From: Paragordius varius
Lineage: Eukaryota > Nematomorpha
Direction: 5' to 3'
Assembly: GCA_964247055.1 (NCBI GenBank)
Contig: OZ176054.1
Span: 6,200,001 to 6,264,000, forward strand
Length of the DNA stretch: 64,000 nt
Shown: piece by piece, positions 36,176 to 64,000 of the stretch
Layout of the letters: each line of letters begins with the position of its first letter
How positions within the stretch are numbered: the stretch's first letter is position 1
The notes under the pieces: generated by a model
The model's database searches: none
The model's input: the letters and a program-made list of their open reading frames with translations, nothing else
Told to the model about the DNA's origin: nothing
Made by a program: the position numbers and the translations under genes

Positions 36176-36350
36176 ATGATGGATTACCTTAGTTTAGATA
36201 ACTCTGGTGCAGTTGAGACAGTTTGACCATAGCGTTCGGTTGTTAGATATGTGTGCGAGTTTATGGATTGAATGTGCTAGCTGTATTTTTTTAAATCTGA
36301 TTTAAGTATTGTAACTTAGGCCTTCCACGTTTCCTAGCCCCTTCTACTAG
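36176..36350 (-). mobile_element. 3'-end remnant of a non-LTR retrotransposon
   Basis: Minus-strand frames read RKRGRPKLQYLNQI and then LAHISNNRTLWSNCLNC before a stop, with frameshifts between. The RGRP...R..W pattern is the usual C-terminal end of RTE-like LINE polyproteins. It is a short, 5'-truncated fossil, distinct in sequence from the LINE at 47290. Confidence 0.6.
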
Positions 36351-37397
36351 TTAAAACAACTTTATAATTAATAAAGTTTATTAAAATAAGGCGCCAACAT
36401 AACCTTAATATATAATTTCATTATTATCACTAAAAATATTAAATTAGCCTAAGATGTGATAAACCTAAAAATTGGTTTTATACAACCCCTATTTTATGAG
36501 TTTTTTGAAAATTATCGCTCATGAACTTATGGATTTATGCTAATATTAAGGATACCTTCCCACGCAAACTTACTACTAGTTTGTGGGTGAAAACCCTTCA
36601 TAAAAAATGAGTAAAAAATATTCATTTAATTTTTAATATTTGTAGAATGATATCTATAATAATATTTAATTGTAATTCAATAAAAAATTATTTTTTAAAA
36701 AATCCATGAAACAATTTTTTTATCGATATTAATGTAAAATATATTATAATATAAAATTACCTTTTTAGTGTTATTTAAACAACGCGATTTTCCGAAAAAA
36801 ATTGTAAAATATAAATGACGTCCAATTAGTTGGATTTGGACTTTTTCTCAAAACTAAATTATATTTATAGATCTTGGTTAATTTTATTTTAATGAAGATA
36901 GGTCAGTCGCTTTATGAGTTTTTTTAATAATATCATTTTAAACCAATTTGGAGCAAACTGTTATATTATATTTTATAGCAAGTGTTATAGCCATATACAA
37001 AAAATTTTGACTTGTTTTTATAAGCGACAGTCAGAGCAATAACCTTTCTAATCTACCCCTATAATCATATCAAATTTAATTGTAACTCGAAATTAGATTT
37101 AATTAATTTTCGCAGCGTTGAAGTTGATTTTTGTTTGGTTTTAAAACTTTATTAAGGTTAAACAATAAATATTCATTTACAGCGTATATAATATTAAAAA
37201 AGCCTAAATACCGCATTATTATTATAATAGATATTATCAAAAATTTATTTTTTTGTGATATAATAGGTATACGAAATTTGTATCGGGTATATTGCATGCT
37301 GTATATATTTGGATGTAACATCAACATTATTGATACTAAAATTGATTGATACAAAATAATGTAACGTTTCTATAAATATGTGTGATTATAAATTTCG
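36351..37397. other. Intergenic stretch downstream of AFG3L2
   Basis: Contains the AFG3L2 3' UTR. The overlapping open frames near 37103-37354 are AT-rich and without homology I can recognise. Confidence 0.5.
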
Positions 37398-54658
<17,261 letters not shown>

Positions 54659-54990
54659 CTGTTTAACTATGTTTATAAAATGAGATTAATACCTTATAAA
54701 AATTTGAAGGTAGCATATGGTGCTTCTTCAAAGCGTGAAACCGTCTAACTAAGAATACTCGCAAAAGATGTTTAAAAATAATTATTTCAATAAAATATTT
54801 TAAATATGAGATATAATTGCGTAATTTACAAATGCATTAAAGTTAATTAACAGGTAGTCATGTTCTAATTTTTTAACACCCCCCATCCTTGGGAAAGGTT
54901 ATATTATATAATCCATTATTTATATTTGGTTTTAAAGGGTTTAGCAAAGGTTATTTAGCACTTCGATATTAGGGTATCGACAATGTGTAA
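54659..54990 (-). other. Probable 5' region of AFG3L2
   Basis: Should contain the first exon with mitochondrial targeting sequence and the promoter. A basic stretch (RRFHALKKHHMLPSNF, minus strand, about 54700-54760) is followed by a GT donor 34 nt before the acceptor at 54659, but the phases do not agree with the downstream exon, so I do not call it. Confidence 0.3.
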
Positions 54991-55450
54991 GTTGATATTT
55001 TTAAAAAAACTATTGAGGGAAACGGTTCCAATTTAAATTGATGCTTTTAACCTAATAAAAATTATATGATGCCATTTTAGTTTTAAAACATTTTTACAAA
55101 ATATCGTGTTTATTTAATTCTAAGCCTTAAATCTAAGTTTACTTTTAATCACATTTAAGATTGATATAAACAAAATAGTGGTTTATTTTACATTAGTTTT
55201 ATATTTAGCTTATGCACACAAGTCAGGTTAGCTCAATTTTACATTTGACTTTAACCTCTGAATAAGTATTATCAAGTATTTTCAAATCATTTTTTTATTA
55301 TTAATCGGTGCATTAATGGTATATAAATGCAAACTTTGCTATGGTTACAATTTCCATATTGTTAAAAATATTTAATTTTAGCCTGGGGTATTTATCTACC
55401 TCAATTTGAATTCAACTGTAATGGAGCTGTTTTATCTAAGTGTTAACCTG
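54990..55450. repeat. Dispersed repeat family R1, copy 2
   Basis: Shares with 22536-23030 the ordered blocks GGGAAACGGTTCCAATTTAA, CCTAATAAAAATTATATGAT, TTAGCTTATGCACACAAGTC, CCTGGGGTATTTATCTACC and CTCAATTTGAATT. Non-coding. Confidence 0.6.
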
Positions 55451-55823
55451 CAACCTTTGTAGTTAAGGTTATAATATAGCAAGTTTATATTTTATATAAA
55501 AAAATAATAATTTCAATATTTTCAAATTCTCTTTCAAGTTGATTTTCTCACTGTATTTATGATACTTAAATTACATTATTGCAAATGTTCATCTATGGGA
55601 TCCACAGAGTTTACGAAAATTCAAAAGCGTAATTTTATATTTCTATTCTATAATCACACTCCATGAAATTGAAAGGATGAAAATCCCGATTAAATTATTT
55701 ATTCTAATTGATAAATGCATCAGTATCCTCATTGTATGAATCTTTCTGAAAATTATTTGCACATTTTTGGTAATTCTTCCACGAAAAATCGTATAGAATA
55801 AAATTTGGAAAGTTAAATACATC

Positions 55824-57175
55824 CAGTGGCGTACCGAGCATTTGCGGCGCCCGGGGCATAAAACTTTTATGGCGCCCCCTCCCCCCTTTTTTTTAAAAGC
55901 CAATAATACAATTTAGTAAAAAAAATACAAACGTTGTAACCTAAACACCATAGATAAGACAGCACTATAAATCTTAAATTTATATATATATCTATAGGGC
56001 TTCTTAAACTATGGGTCGCGACCCCATTTGGGGTCGCGTAGCAAAATTATGGGGTTGCGAGTGATAAAATTAAAATTTAACAAAAATGATTTTTAACTTT
56101 TAAAATCTATATGTTTATAAAAATGGAAAATGCGGCTTTGCATGTTTCTGGAAAACTGGTAGACCCATTCATATCCAAATGTCGAAAAAATATAATCATT
56201 AATGAATGCCCCGACAATAGCTTCGTCTTTTTTTTGAATTAGGCCCCCAGTTCGGGCCCACCCCGTGTAAAAAACGGTTTTTTTTGAAAACAGAAGTCCA
56301 CAAAAATCGTGTCTTTGAGATAATCTTCCGGAGAACGTGGAAACATATACTCATTTTCGATTGCGCCGAACATGGTCGTCTCGCTTTTTTAATTTAGGCC
56401 CTATATTTACCCGCTCCCCCCATAAAACGCCATTTTTTTTCAAAAAACAAAGTCTATAAAAATAATTTTTTAAAACTATTTTTCGCCCTAGGTGTGGGAC
56501 CGTTTGGCCCAAGTAAACAATATATTAGTATGAATGCACCGTTTTAAAATTTTATGAGATCCTAGCTATTAAATAATGTTTCGAAATGCTTTTTTCAAAT
56601 AGCGCCCCCCCCCACCCGGAAGTTCGAAGGACTTCCTCGGGCTGCTTAGCAGCCCGAGATTTTCGCTAGTTATATATAAAAACAATGTTTTTATTGCATA
56701 TATTGAATTGATCTTATGATAATGGCTAACAATAATGATTTAAAAAATAATTGTAGATCTAGGAGATTTTTGCAATACATAAACAGATTTATAATGCATT
56801 TTATTTAATAAAATATTAATTATATGAAGATTTTACTTGGAAAGGAAAAAAGCAACTAAGAGAAAATATATCTTTTATGTAAAAATTTTTCTGGCTTTTG
56901 ATATTGCAAAATTATCAATTATATTATTAAAATCTATCATATTTTTCTTTTCCACCCTCAAAAATGTAAGTCATTCTGTTTTATGGTACTAATTAGGTGA
57001 ATAATATAGGGTATATATTTTAGGGATTATTACCTAATTGCTGAAAAATCTCATTTGAAAGTTCTTATTATTTTTGCATAACTAAAATTTAATTTTAAAA
57101 AATCATTTAGGCGCCCCTAAATAACGGCGCCCGGGGCATGATGCACCCCCTTGCCCCCCCTTCGGTACGCCCCTG
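55824..57175. mobile_element. 1.35-kb nonautonomous hAT element
   Basis: Ends CAGTGGCGTACCGA and complement TCGGTACGCCCCTG. The perfect 8-bp target duplication AATACATC lies at 55816-55823 and 57176-57183. Both ends contain GGCGCCCGGGGCAT. No transposase frame. The interior holds other repeat material, see 55990-56690. Confidence 0.93.
55990..56690. mobile_element. Second element nested in the 1.35-kb hAT
   Basis: Starts around GGCTTCTTAAACTATGGGTC, then GCGACCCCATTTGGGGTCGC, a typical hAT end. Further in there are two diverged ~160-bp subrepeats (AATTAGGCCC...AAAACGG and AATTTAGGCCC...AAAACGCC blocks). Around 56620-56665 hairpins form from GGAAGTTCGAAGGACTTCC and CTCGGGCTGCTTAGCAGCCC. The right boundary is not defined. 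Confidence 0.45.
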
Positions 57176-57849
57176 AATACATCTTTCCAATTTTCATTTA
57201 ATATCATAAACTCTATTTGAGAAGTAAAACAATATTTTTATAAAATTTATGTGAGTTGATGGAAAGTCAGAAATATTTGGCTTCTATAAAAATGCTTTTT
57301 TAATACTTTACCTTTTGATTTTTAAATAAAATTTTGGGGTAACTGTATTGAAAAATAAAAAAGCTTATATTTTTTAAAGTTTTTTAAGCATAGAGTCCAT
57401 ACAATTGGGTCGAACATCATAATTACAATCAATATCAAAATTTGTTGGTAAAAGATTGGAAAGCCGTTAAAGTTAAGTATTTTTTAAGCTACAATATACA
57501 TTAATTTGCCGGTTGTAATAGCGATATTAAAAAATTCAAAAAATGGAGGCAAAAAATTTGAGATGAGTCTTTTACAATTGATAAAAACTTTTTACCCATG
57601 CGCCTAAAAGGCTAAAAACCATAATTTTAAGTTTGGTCCATTTTTAAAAATTTTTATGATAATTAGATTTTAAATACCTAGGGGGTATAAAACTAATCCA
57701 AAAGGTAATGAAGCCTTTACGCCAAAATGTAGTCGAGATTATAATTTTTATATACTAGATGGCATCAAAAAAATTTAAAAAGTCCATATTATATTTATCA
57801 TATTTTTACAAAACAACGGGTTCATATTTAAATACTCTAACCTACTACA

Positions 57850-58250
57850 AATTTATAAGCCAAAATTAATAAATTAAATTTTGAAAAAAATCCATAAAAT
57901 AGAGGCCATTTTAGGTTATAACATTTTTGCATAATAACGTCTTTATTTGCTAACGCCAAAAAAGCTAGTTCTATATATAAATCCCAATATACTCTCCGAT
58001 ATACACAGAAAAAGTGGTTTATTATGCATTAATATAGCTTATACAAACATGTCATATTGACTAAATTTTTACCTTATTTTACCATAAAGTAATATCATTT
58101 TATAAATTGATTTGCAAAACTTTTATATAAACGAAATCTCTTGCGATGATTTCTTGTTCCATTTTTTAAAAACAATTGATTTCAAACAGGCCTGGGGTGC
58201 CAAAGACTCAATTTGAATCGGAGATTGAATGAATGTGTATCCAAGTGTTA
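57850..58250. repeat. Dispersed repeat family R1, copy 3
   Basis: Shares AAAGTGGTTTATTATGCATT, AGCTTATACAAACATGTCAT, TTGACTAAATTTTTACCTT, GCCTGGGGTGCCAAAGACTC and TGTATCCAAGTGTTAATAA with the other R1 copies. More diverged at its left side. Confidence 0.55.
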
Positions 58251-60603
58251 ATAAAATTTATACTTTGACGAGAAAAATATATTTTATCAAAATTTTGCAG
58301 AAGCTTACTTCGTGCCATTTGAGACAATGGAAACGGAATAAAAACGCTTTAATACTTTTTTCTTAAATTCGAGGATGTGAAAATTTCTATTATTTCAGAA
58401 TTTTAATTAACAAATTACCTTAACTCAAATTTATGTCTGAAAGCAAATAAACCTTTAAAATGAGGAAGAAGTGTTTACTACCAGCGAAATTTATGGAAAT
58501 AAATATTTTATTTACAAAGCGTTTATTTAGAATGTATATTTATGAAGTTTGGTCAAATATCTCCGTGAAGGAAAGTTTAAATTGGGTAAAAACCTCAAAA
58601 ATGAATGAGGTTTACCTATAAATCTTGAAGTTTAATTAATAATTATATTTTATTATATTATTTTTGAGTTTAAGTTCGTTACTTTAAAATAGGGGTTGGA
58701 TTTACAGGCATCTTTATTTCAAGAATCCAACGAGCCGCATTATATATATGTTAATATTTAATTGCCTGAAAAGTTTAACCCTTTAACTTTTGTAAAATAT
58801 TAATTTTATTTGTTTTTCAAATTTATCACAGACCCATGAAAACTAGCGTGCTTTAAAAGATGTGCCACATATAAATATGTTTCGGTCATATTGGCAATAC
58901 GCTTTCTAAATGCTCTTTGTATGATGATAAGCGATATTCAGACGTTTAATTTAATTGATAAAAATTTCTCTTGGTAAGAAATTACTTAAATTACATTACC
59001 CTTTTAGCAAAATGTTTTATTTATGACTAGGCTAAATTTTAAAGGCTAGTAAGTAAAATTGCTTTTTTTCCATAAAATATTTAACACTGCCCTCAACACT
59101 GATGGAAAAAAATATGCAATGTAGGTTTTTCTCGACCCATATGCATAAAGGAATCCATACCTGAACTTTTGTTACAACTTTGGTTAGTTCATAATTTACA
59201 GTAAAAATTGTAATTATCTGGACGAAATTTTAACTTAACAGACAAATTTTTTATAACAGACACAAAAGATCAAGATAAATTTTTCTATACGGACAATACA
59301 CTGAAATATAATAGGATATGAAGAGGAGCCCTCAATAATATTGAAAAATAATAAACCTATAAGTTGTCTAAATTACTATGTTTTATTTTAAAAAGCTTTA
59401 AAACTATGACATAGCATATGATATTCACCCGACTTTAAAATAAACTATTTTTGATTAAACAATTGAGATTTTATAATTTTATATGAATAGGATTCAATAA
59501 ATCTCGCATTTAATAATGCAAAATTTCCCTTTAACATTTTTAACTCCAATCACCTTGTCATAAAATTGTAAAATGTTAAAGTTTTAACAAACATTATTCT
59601 AACTACACTCCTTTAAAAAAAGCTGCTCTGTACTATTGGAATATAATAATATTCCAAATTTTCATCATATAAAGCTTATTTTAACATATGCGCCTAAATC
59701 TTATATTAAGGTTAAATCTAAAATATCAACAATCCAATGGGCTACACAGACTGTATTTTAAATTAATTTACATATCAACATTCTTAAATTTCTTATTATG
59801 TTTAAAAACGATCTATTAACCAGAAGTTGCTCTGTATATTTTCAAATTTTATACCGTATAAGCTCATTACGCAGATGATTAAATATTATTGGTCTGCCTT
59901 TGGTGTCAAATATAACTACAATGGTTTTAAAAATTAGTGCAAAAGAAACGAAATGATCATTTATTAATATAATATTTATATGAAAATATAATAAATCAAT
60001 TGTAAAAATTAAAATAATTGAGAAAAAAATTAAAACACAGGTAAATGCCCTAATTAATATCCATATCCGAAAACAATTACTGATTAACCCTATCAATCGC
60101 AATAAATAAGAACGGGAACATATTTTATAGTTTTTTTATGATTGTAATGAAGAGATTTCTAACTATTAGATATAAGCCTGGATCTGAAATATAAAATATT
60201 TTATTATGGTGTATAAAATTAATATATTGAGCATCCCAAACATTTATATAATTGCTATAGACTGTATTATACAAACGATGATATATTATGTCTTTTCTAG
60301 TTTGCTTTTTGAACAAGAGACGAAGATGTCGGTCAAAATTGTGGTTAGCATATTACTGAACGATTTTCTGCAAATCATCCAAGAAATTTAGAGATGAAAT
60401 ATTTTTTTCCGTAGGTGATATATCAATAATTAATTTTGGGCGGAAAAATATTATAAAATATTTTCTGAAATTAAAGGAAAAAACGAATGTGGGTACAAGA
60501 TTAAGAGCAAGATAATTAATTTGAATTGGTAATAAAAAAACTTAAATAAAGTTGAAAATTTATTTGATGGGTGTTCTAAGTATTGTCGTAGGAGGGTAAA
60601 TTA
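58251..60603. other. Gene-free AT-rich stretch
   Basis: No homologies recognised. Two adjacent minus-strand open frames (60125-60316 and 59842-60102) are rich in Ile/Phe/Leu. The latter could pass for a membrane protein, but composition alone explains it. Confidence 0.45.
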
Positions 60604-60611
60604 GTATGAAC

Positions 60612-61275
60612 TAAGGTTGTGCTGACCAGGTCATGACCAGGTCTGTGACTATTTTTTTGACCATATCATTTTAAATAACAGCTGTTTTTTCAAAAAATGC
60701 TGCTAATTTTTTTTTGGAACAGTATAGTAAGATTTTATTGTTTTTTAATGTTTTTTTTAAAATATAATTTAAATTTTTAAATATGCTTATTTAACAATAT
60801 AAAATTGTAAAGTATGCATCGTTTTAACATTAGCATTTAAGCATTTCCAGTTATTTCGAAAAACAAAACAATCCGCTTTGCAAAATATGCAATTATTCCA
60901 TACATGTGAACTAATAAAATGAAAAAACATTTTGTAATTGTATATTACAATGATGAAAGAAAATGTAAAACAAACTGTGTAAGCAATGTATATGAAGATT
61001 TAGAAGGCCACAAACATGTGGTAAAATTTATTTGAAAACAAAATTCTTGATTAAATTTGATTTAAAATATTTGTAAATAAATACCAAAAAAATATATAAT
61101 ATAAACTTAAAAAAACGTGACATTATTAGTGAAACGCAAGTTTAAGCATTATTTTCACAATCCAATATCGCATAATATTTATTTAAGTAAAAAGTGGTCA
61201 TGACCACGGTCATCACCATGGTCTGACTGGGTCTGACCGGACTTTTTTGTAAAAGCAGTCAAATGCACAACCCTA
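60612..61275. mobile_element. 664-bp nonautonomous hAT element
   Basis: Ends TAAGGTTGTGC and complement GCACAACCCTA. The perfect 8-bp target duplication GTATGAAC lies at 60604-60611 and 61276-61283. Subterminal repeats of GACCAGGTC/GTCATGACC/GGTCTGAC at both ends look like transposase-binding sites. No coding capacity. Confidence 0.93.
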
Positions 61276-61406
61276 GTATGAACTCATATTGGTACACAAT
61301 TGCATTTCCGTATTTTCTTTTAAATACATGTTACCCTCCTGTCAAAAATACCTAGTACACCTACCAAATTTTGAACTTTTCTAAAATTTAGTCTACCTAC
61401 TGTAAA

Positions 61407-61849
61407 TTGGAAAACACCATCTTTACATTTAATAACGACATAATATGGAGATTATTATTATTAGCCTACCTTTGCAATTAGAAGTCATAGTACTTCCTCT
61501 CAAGCAATAGGTGGCTCTGATATGATAATTGGCTTGGCCTAAGTACAATCGGTTACCCTCTCCGGGCCTTAAGTTCTCTGTCTCTTTCATAAACTATAAT
61601 GGTCTTAAATCTTAAAATGCTCAGTATATATAACCCTAACTGACAGTGTTTGCCCGTGTTCATGTGTGACTGATGAGTCGACAACATGGATGAAACGCGT
61701 CTCACACCATGATGTCATCTCAAAATTTTCTTTTCATAAAGCTACCTATTGCTTGATAGGAAGTACTTTGACTTCTAATTGCAAAGTTAGACTAATATTA
61801 ATAATATCCATATTATGTCGTTAGTAAATATAAAGATGGCGTTTTCCAA
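61407..61849. mobile_element. Inverted-repeat element carrying a hammerhead ribozyme
   Basis: Arms 61407-61512 and 61744-61849 (106 bp each) are inverted copies: TTGGAAAACACCATCTTTA at the left against TAAAGATGGCGTTTTCCAA at the right, and CAAGCAATAGGT against ACCTATTGCTTG at the inner ends. The ~230-bp spacer is more GC-rich and contains the ribozyme at its right half. The arrangement (inverted ends plus hammerhead) recalls Penelope-like elements and retrozymes, but no protein remnant is visible. Confidence 0.75.
61664..61707 (+). ncRNA. Type I hammerhead ribozyme with minimal stem III
   Basis: The self-cleaving core is complete. Stem I GUGUGA (61664-61669) pairs with UCACAC (61702-61707). 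CUGAUGA follows at 61670-61676. Stem II GUC/GAU (61677-61679 with 61689-61691) closes a 9-nt loop. Then come GAAAC (61692-61696), GCG and the UC cleavage site (61700-61701). Stem III is only A-U and C-G around a 2-nt GC loop, the short form known from newt satellite, Penelope-like elements and animal retrozymes, which often works as a dimer. Cleavage is predicted after C61701. Stem II is weak (one G-U pair). Confidence 0.75.
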
Positions 61850-62089
61850 ATAGATTTTAAACACATTTTGAATTATAAACAAAAAATTATATCCTTCCTT
61901 AATATATTTTTTATTTAAGTGAATTTGTTTGAGGATATTGTTATCATTTTTTAATCTATATATTTATAAAAATGGAAAATGCTGCTATACTCTAAAAAAT
62001 AAGAATATGTTAAATTATATTTAACACATAAAATGGCTTTCAACGTTTCAACATTTAATTTTAATTTTTTTATGTCCACACTTAATTTA

Positions 62090-63933
62090 TTTTAGAAAAA
62101 ACGCGTTTAGTCGCACCGTTAATACCAGGTAAAGAGGTCGCCAATCCCACGTTTTTTAAAACATTATTGTAAGGAACGTAGTTTGTTTCAAAACGATTAG
62201 ATTTTTCCAACCATTTTTACTGTTATTTTTTCTGATGCCCATAAGCTTTTCCTTATCAATATATTTTTTAACCAATGATACTTCATTAAAAAGATCATTT
62301 TCTGAAATATTACTATTTGGAAATTATAGAGAAATATAATCAAAGGATTTTTGAACATCGTACCAAGTAAATTATGGTTCTAACGTAATCCAATATAAAT
62401 GATCAATATCATTGAATTGTACCGTCTAGTCTTCTAAATAATCTTTGCAGTTGATATAAAACCTTTTTATATGGTTCATGATATCCTGATGGTTTATTGC
62501 ACCTTGCTCTTCGAGCTCGTTTATATATTGAGAATGGTAAATGGTAGGAACTTATTTCCTAACCTCTCTTGACATTGGTATTTATTATTAACTTCATTTG
62601 CTACTTCGATTGCAGATGTCACCTTCAATAAGTTTTTCGAGAAAGAGCTTGATTTTGTAGAAACTCTAGCCATATTTTTGAAAATTACTTTCAAAAAACT
62701 TATGTAAAATTGTAAGACATTTGCGATAGAAAGTAGGATTTTAAGAGATCATCATGTTCAAAATTCTTAGCTGGCAGAAGAGCTAACCAAGCGTTTTACA
62801 GTATCCAAGTATTTTCTGATATTCAATTTAGCATTTCTACGCGTACAGTGTATATATAGGAATAAGAATATATTTTAACAACAGTATTTTCCAATCTACT
62901 GATAACAAGTCAGCAGCTGTTTGAATAGCGTTATGTATTTGCGCTGCACACCCAACACCAATAATATTGTGATTAGATCTTTCGCTAATTTATAAAAAAT
63001 AATTTGTGCCTCTTCTCTCTTTTTCTCCGATATTAGTACGTATTTGCACAGTATGCGATAATTATTTGTTTAAAAATATTTTCCAAAATATCAATAATAG
63101 AACTTAAAATTATTTAAGAATTTTCACCAGGTAAAGAGTTAAAATTATAATTTACCCCAGTATCTGAATCAAATTATCTTATGGTGGTTGGAAATGATTT
63201 TATTTCTTTATGATTAGATGAGTCAGAATATATGGATATAAAATCAATTTTTTTGTAAATTATTTTTTATTTCGGAAAATGCATATGGGGAAAGCACATT
63301 ACTTATTGCCTCGGCCTTTGTTCCAGCACAGGTAAATTTATTAAATAGCTTTCTGATAACCTGTCATGTACAATCTATAGATTTGAAGGAATGATTGTGA
63401 TTAACAGGATAAATGATATAACTCCTTTTGCTTTATTTTGTTAATTTTCATAAGTTGTTTTTTGAAAAAGATCTGGCATTTTGGAAGATGATGCAGCAAT
63501 ATTTAGACATCTTTTATGTTCTGTGTCTACAAATGCTTTGATATATCATTCTTTCCGCCGTGCAAAATACTGAATTCGCCGTTGCATGCTTGACATTTAA
63601 CTATGTAGTCCTTTTTAGATTTTTTATAAAAGGAAATTCTCTTAATTATCGTTGAGTTTACATTCTCTTTTCGTACTCATTTTGTTTAAAACAAAGATGA
63701 TTATATCAATATAAATAAATTATTATAATTTTCTATGGGAAGCGTAAGTAGGAGACTTGATTTGACTCTTCAGTTAGCAGTATGAACACAAAAAAGCGTA
63801 AAACAATGAGTTTAATATAAAATTTATCTGGATTAAAAGTCGGGATTTTTTCAAAAAAAGTAGCGGGACGTAGGACAAATGGTAAAAAATCGGAACTGTC
63901 TCGCCTAAAGCGGGACATCTGGTCATCCTTAGA
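62090..63933 (-). pseudogene. Decayed hAT transposon with transposase remnant
   Basis: Minus strand from the right end: terminus CTAAGGATGACCAGATGTCC (63933 leftwards), a hAT-type end. A BED-like finger follows at about 63630-63560 (KSKKDYIVKCQACNGEFS then GGKNDISKHL). Further in, over several frameshifts, are AGTKAEAISNVLSPYAFSEI, SSNHKEIKSFPTTI and FDSDTGVNYNFNSLPGENS. These match the catalytic region of a hAT subgroup different from the 11888 element. Many stops; the left end was not found. Dead copy. Confidence 0.7.
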
Positions 63934-64000
63934 ATAATGTTTTTTAAAAATCTAAAATTTTACAATTATATGACAGGGGGATTGAAGTTAATAATGTGAA
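63934..64000. other. Window end, nothing recognised
   Basis: 67 bp of AT-rich flank beyond the hAT terminus; the window ends before any target-site duplication partner could be judged. Confidence 0.4.

Noticed and set aside
36140-36400. tRNA-derived SINE or snRNA, because of higher GC
   Set aside because: Minus-strand translation shows the RGRP...LWS LINE C-terminal pattern, which explains it better; no tRNA-like arms seen.
37103-37354. Overlapping open frames on both strands downstream of AFG3L2
   Set aside because: Complementary AT-rich frames with no coding signature; typical chance ORFs.
59842-60316. Two adjacent minus-strand hydrophobic open frames that could be a membrane protein
   Set aside because: No recognisable motif, no shared splice phase found, and Ile/Phe/Leu richness is expected from AT-rich DNA.

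Overview
The window looks like nuclear DNA of an AT-rich invertebrate animal. Its genes are split by GT-AG introns, several encode metazoan-type housekeeping proteins, and the rest is packed with eukaryotic transposons (hAT, Tc1/mariner-like, an RTE-type LINE, a Penelope-like element). I cannot name the lineage. Two introns are extremely short (23 and 28 nt) while others exceed 5 kb. No rRNA, tRNA or CRISPR was seen.

Layout. 2-2371 (+): most of a SAP30BP (HCNGP) homologue, 5' end cut by the window. 2899-15798 (-): complete or nearly complete EXOC2/Sec5, convergent with SAP30BP, carrying a nearly intact 2.7-kb hAT transposon in one intron. 15865-17938 (+): an unrecognised 270-residue gene whose ATG lies only 66 bp from the EXOC2 ATG (shared bidirectional promoter). 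17939-23033: gene-free, with hAT relics and a ~310-bp satellite array that has dimeric internal order. 23034-31867 (+): DESI1 (PPPDE isopeptidase), with a 23-nt first intron and a 7.8-kb second intron full of repeats. 32026-35354 (+): a PUL-domain protein starting 158 bp after DESI1. 35355-37397: intergenic with a LINE tail. 37398-54658 or beyond (-): AFG3L2-type mitochondrial m-AAA protease, at least 17 exons. Its 5-kb intron holds an RTE-type LINE, itself interrupted by an inverted Penelope-like element with a 14-bp target duplication. 54660-64000: gene-free, with two nonautonomous hAT elements bearing perfect 8-bp target duplications, a 106-bp-arm inverted repeat carrying a hammerhead ribozyme, and a decayed hAT transposase.

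The genes are unrelated housekeeping functions (splicing/transcription, exocytosis, SUMO/ubiquitin-like removal, mitochondrial proteolysis). The DESI1-PUL neighbourhood is the only functional pairing: the two domains occur fused in other eukaryotes. For DESI1, the PUL gene, the 270-residue gene and the 17 AFG3L2 exons, the splice phases I derived close without frame conflict. SAP30BP also closes. EXOC2 was checked exon by exon against the known family order, and some of its junctions remain approximate.
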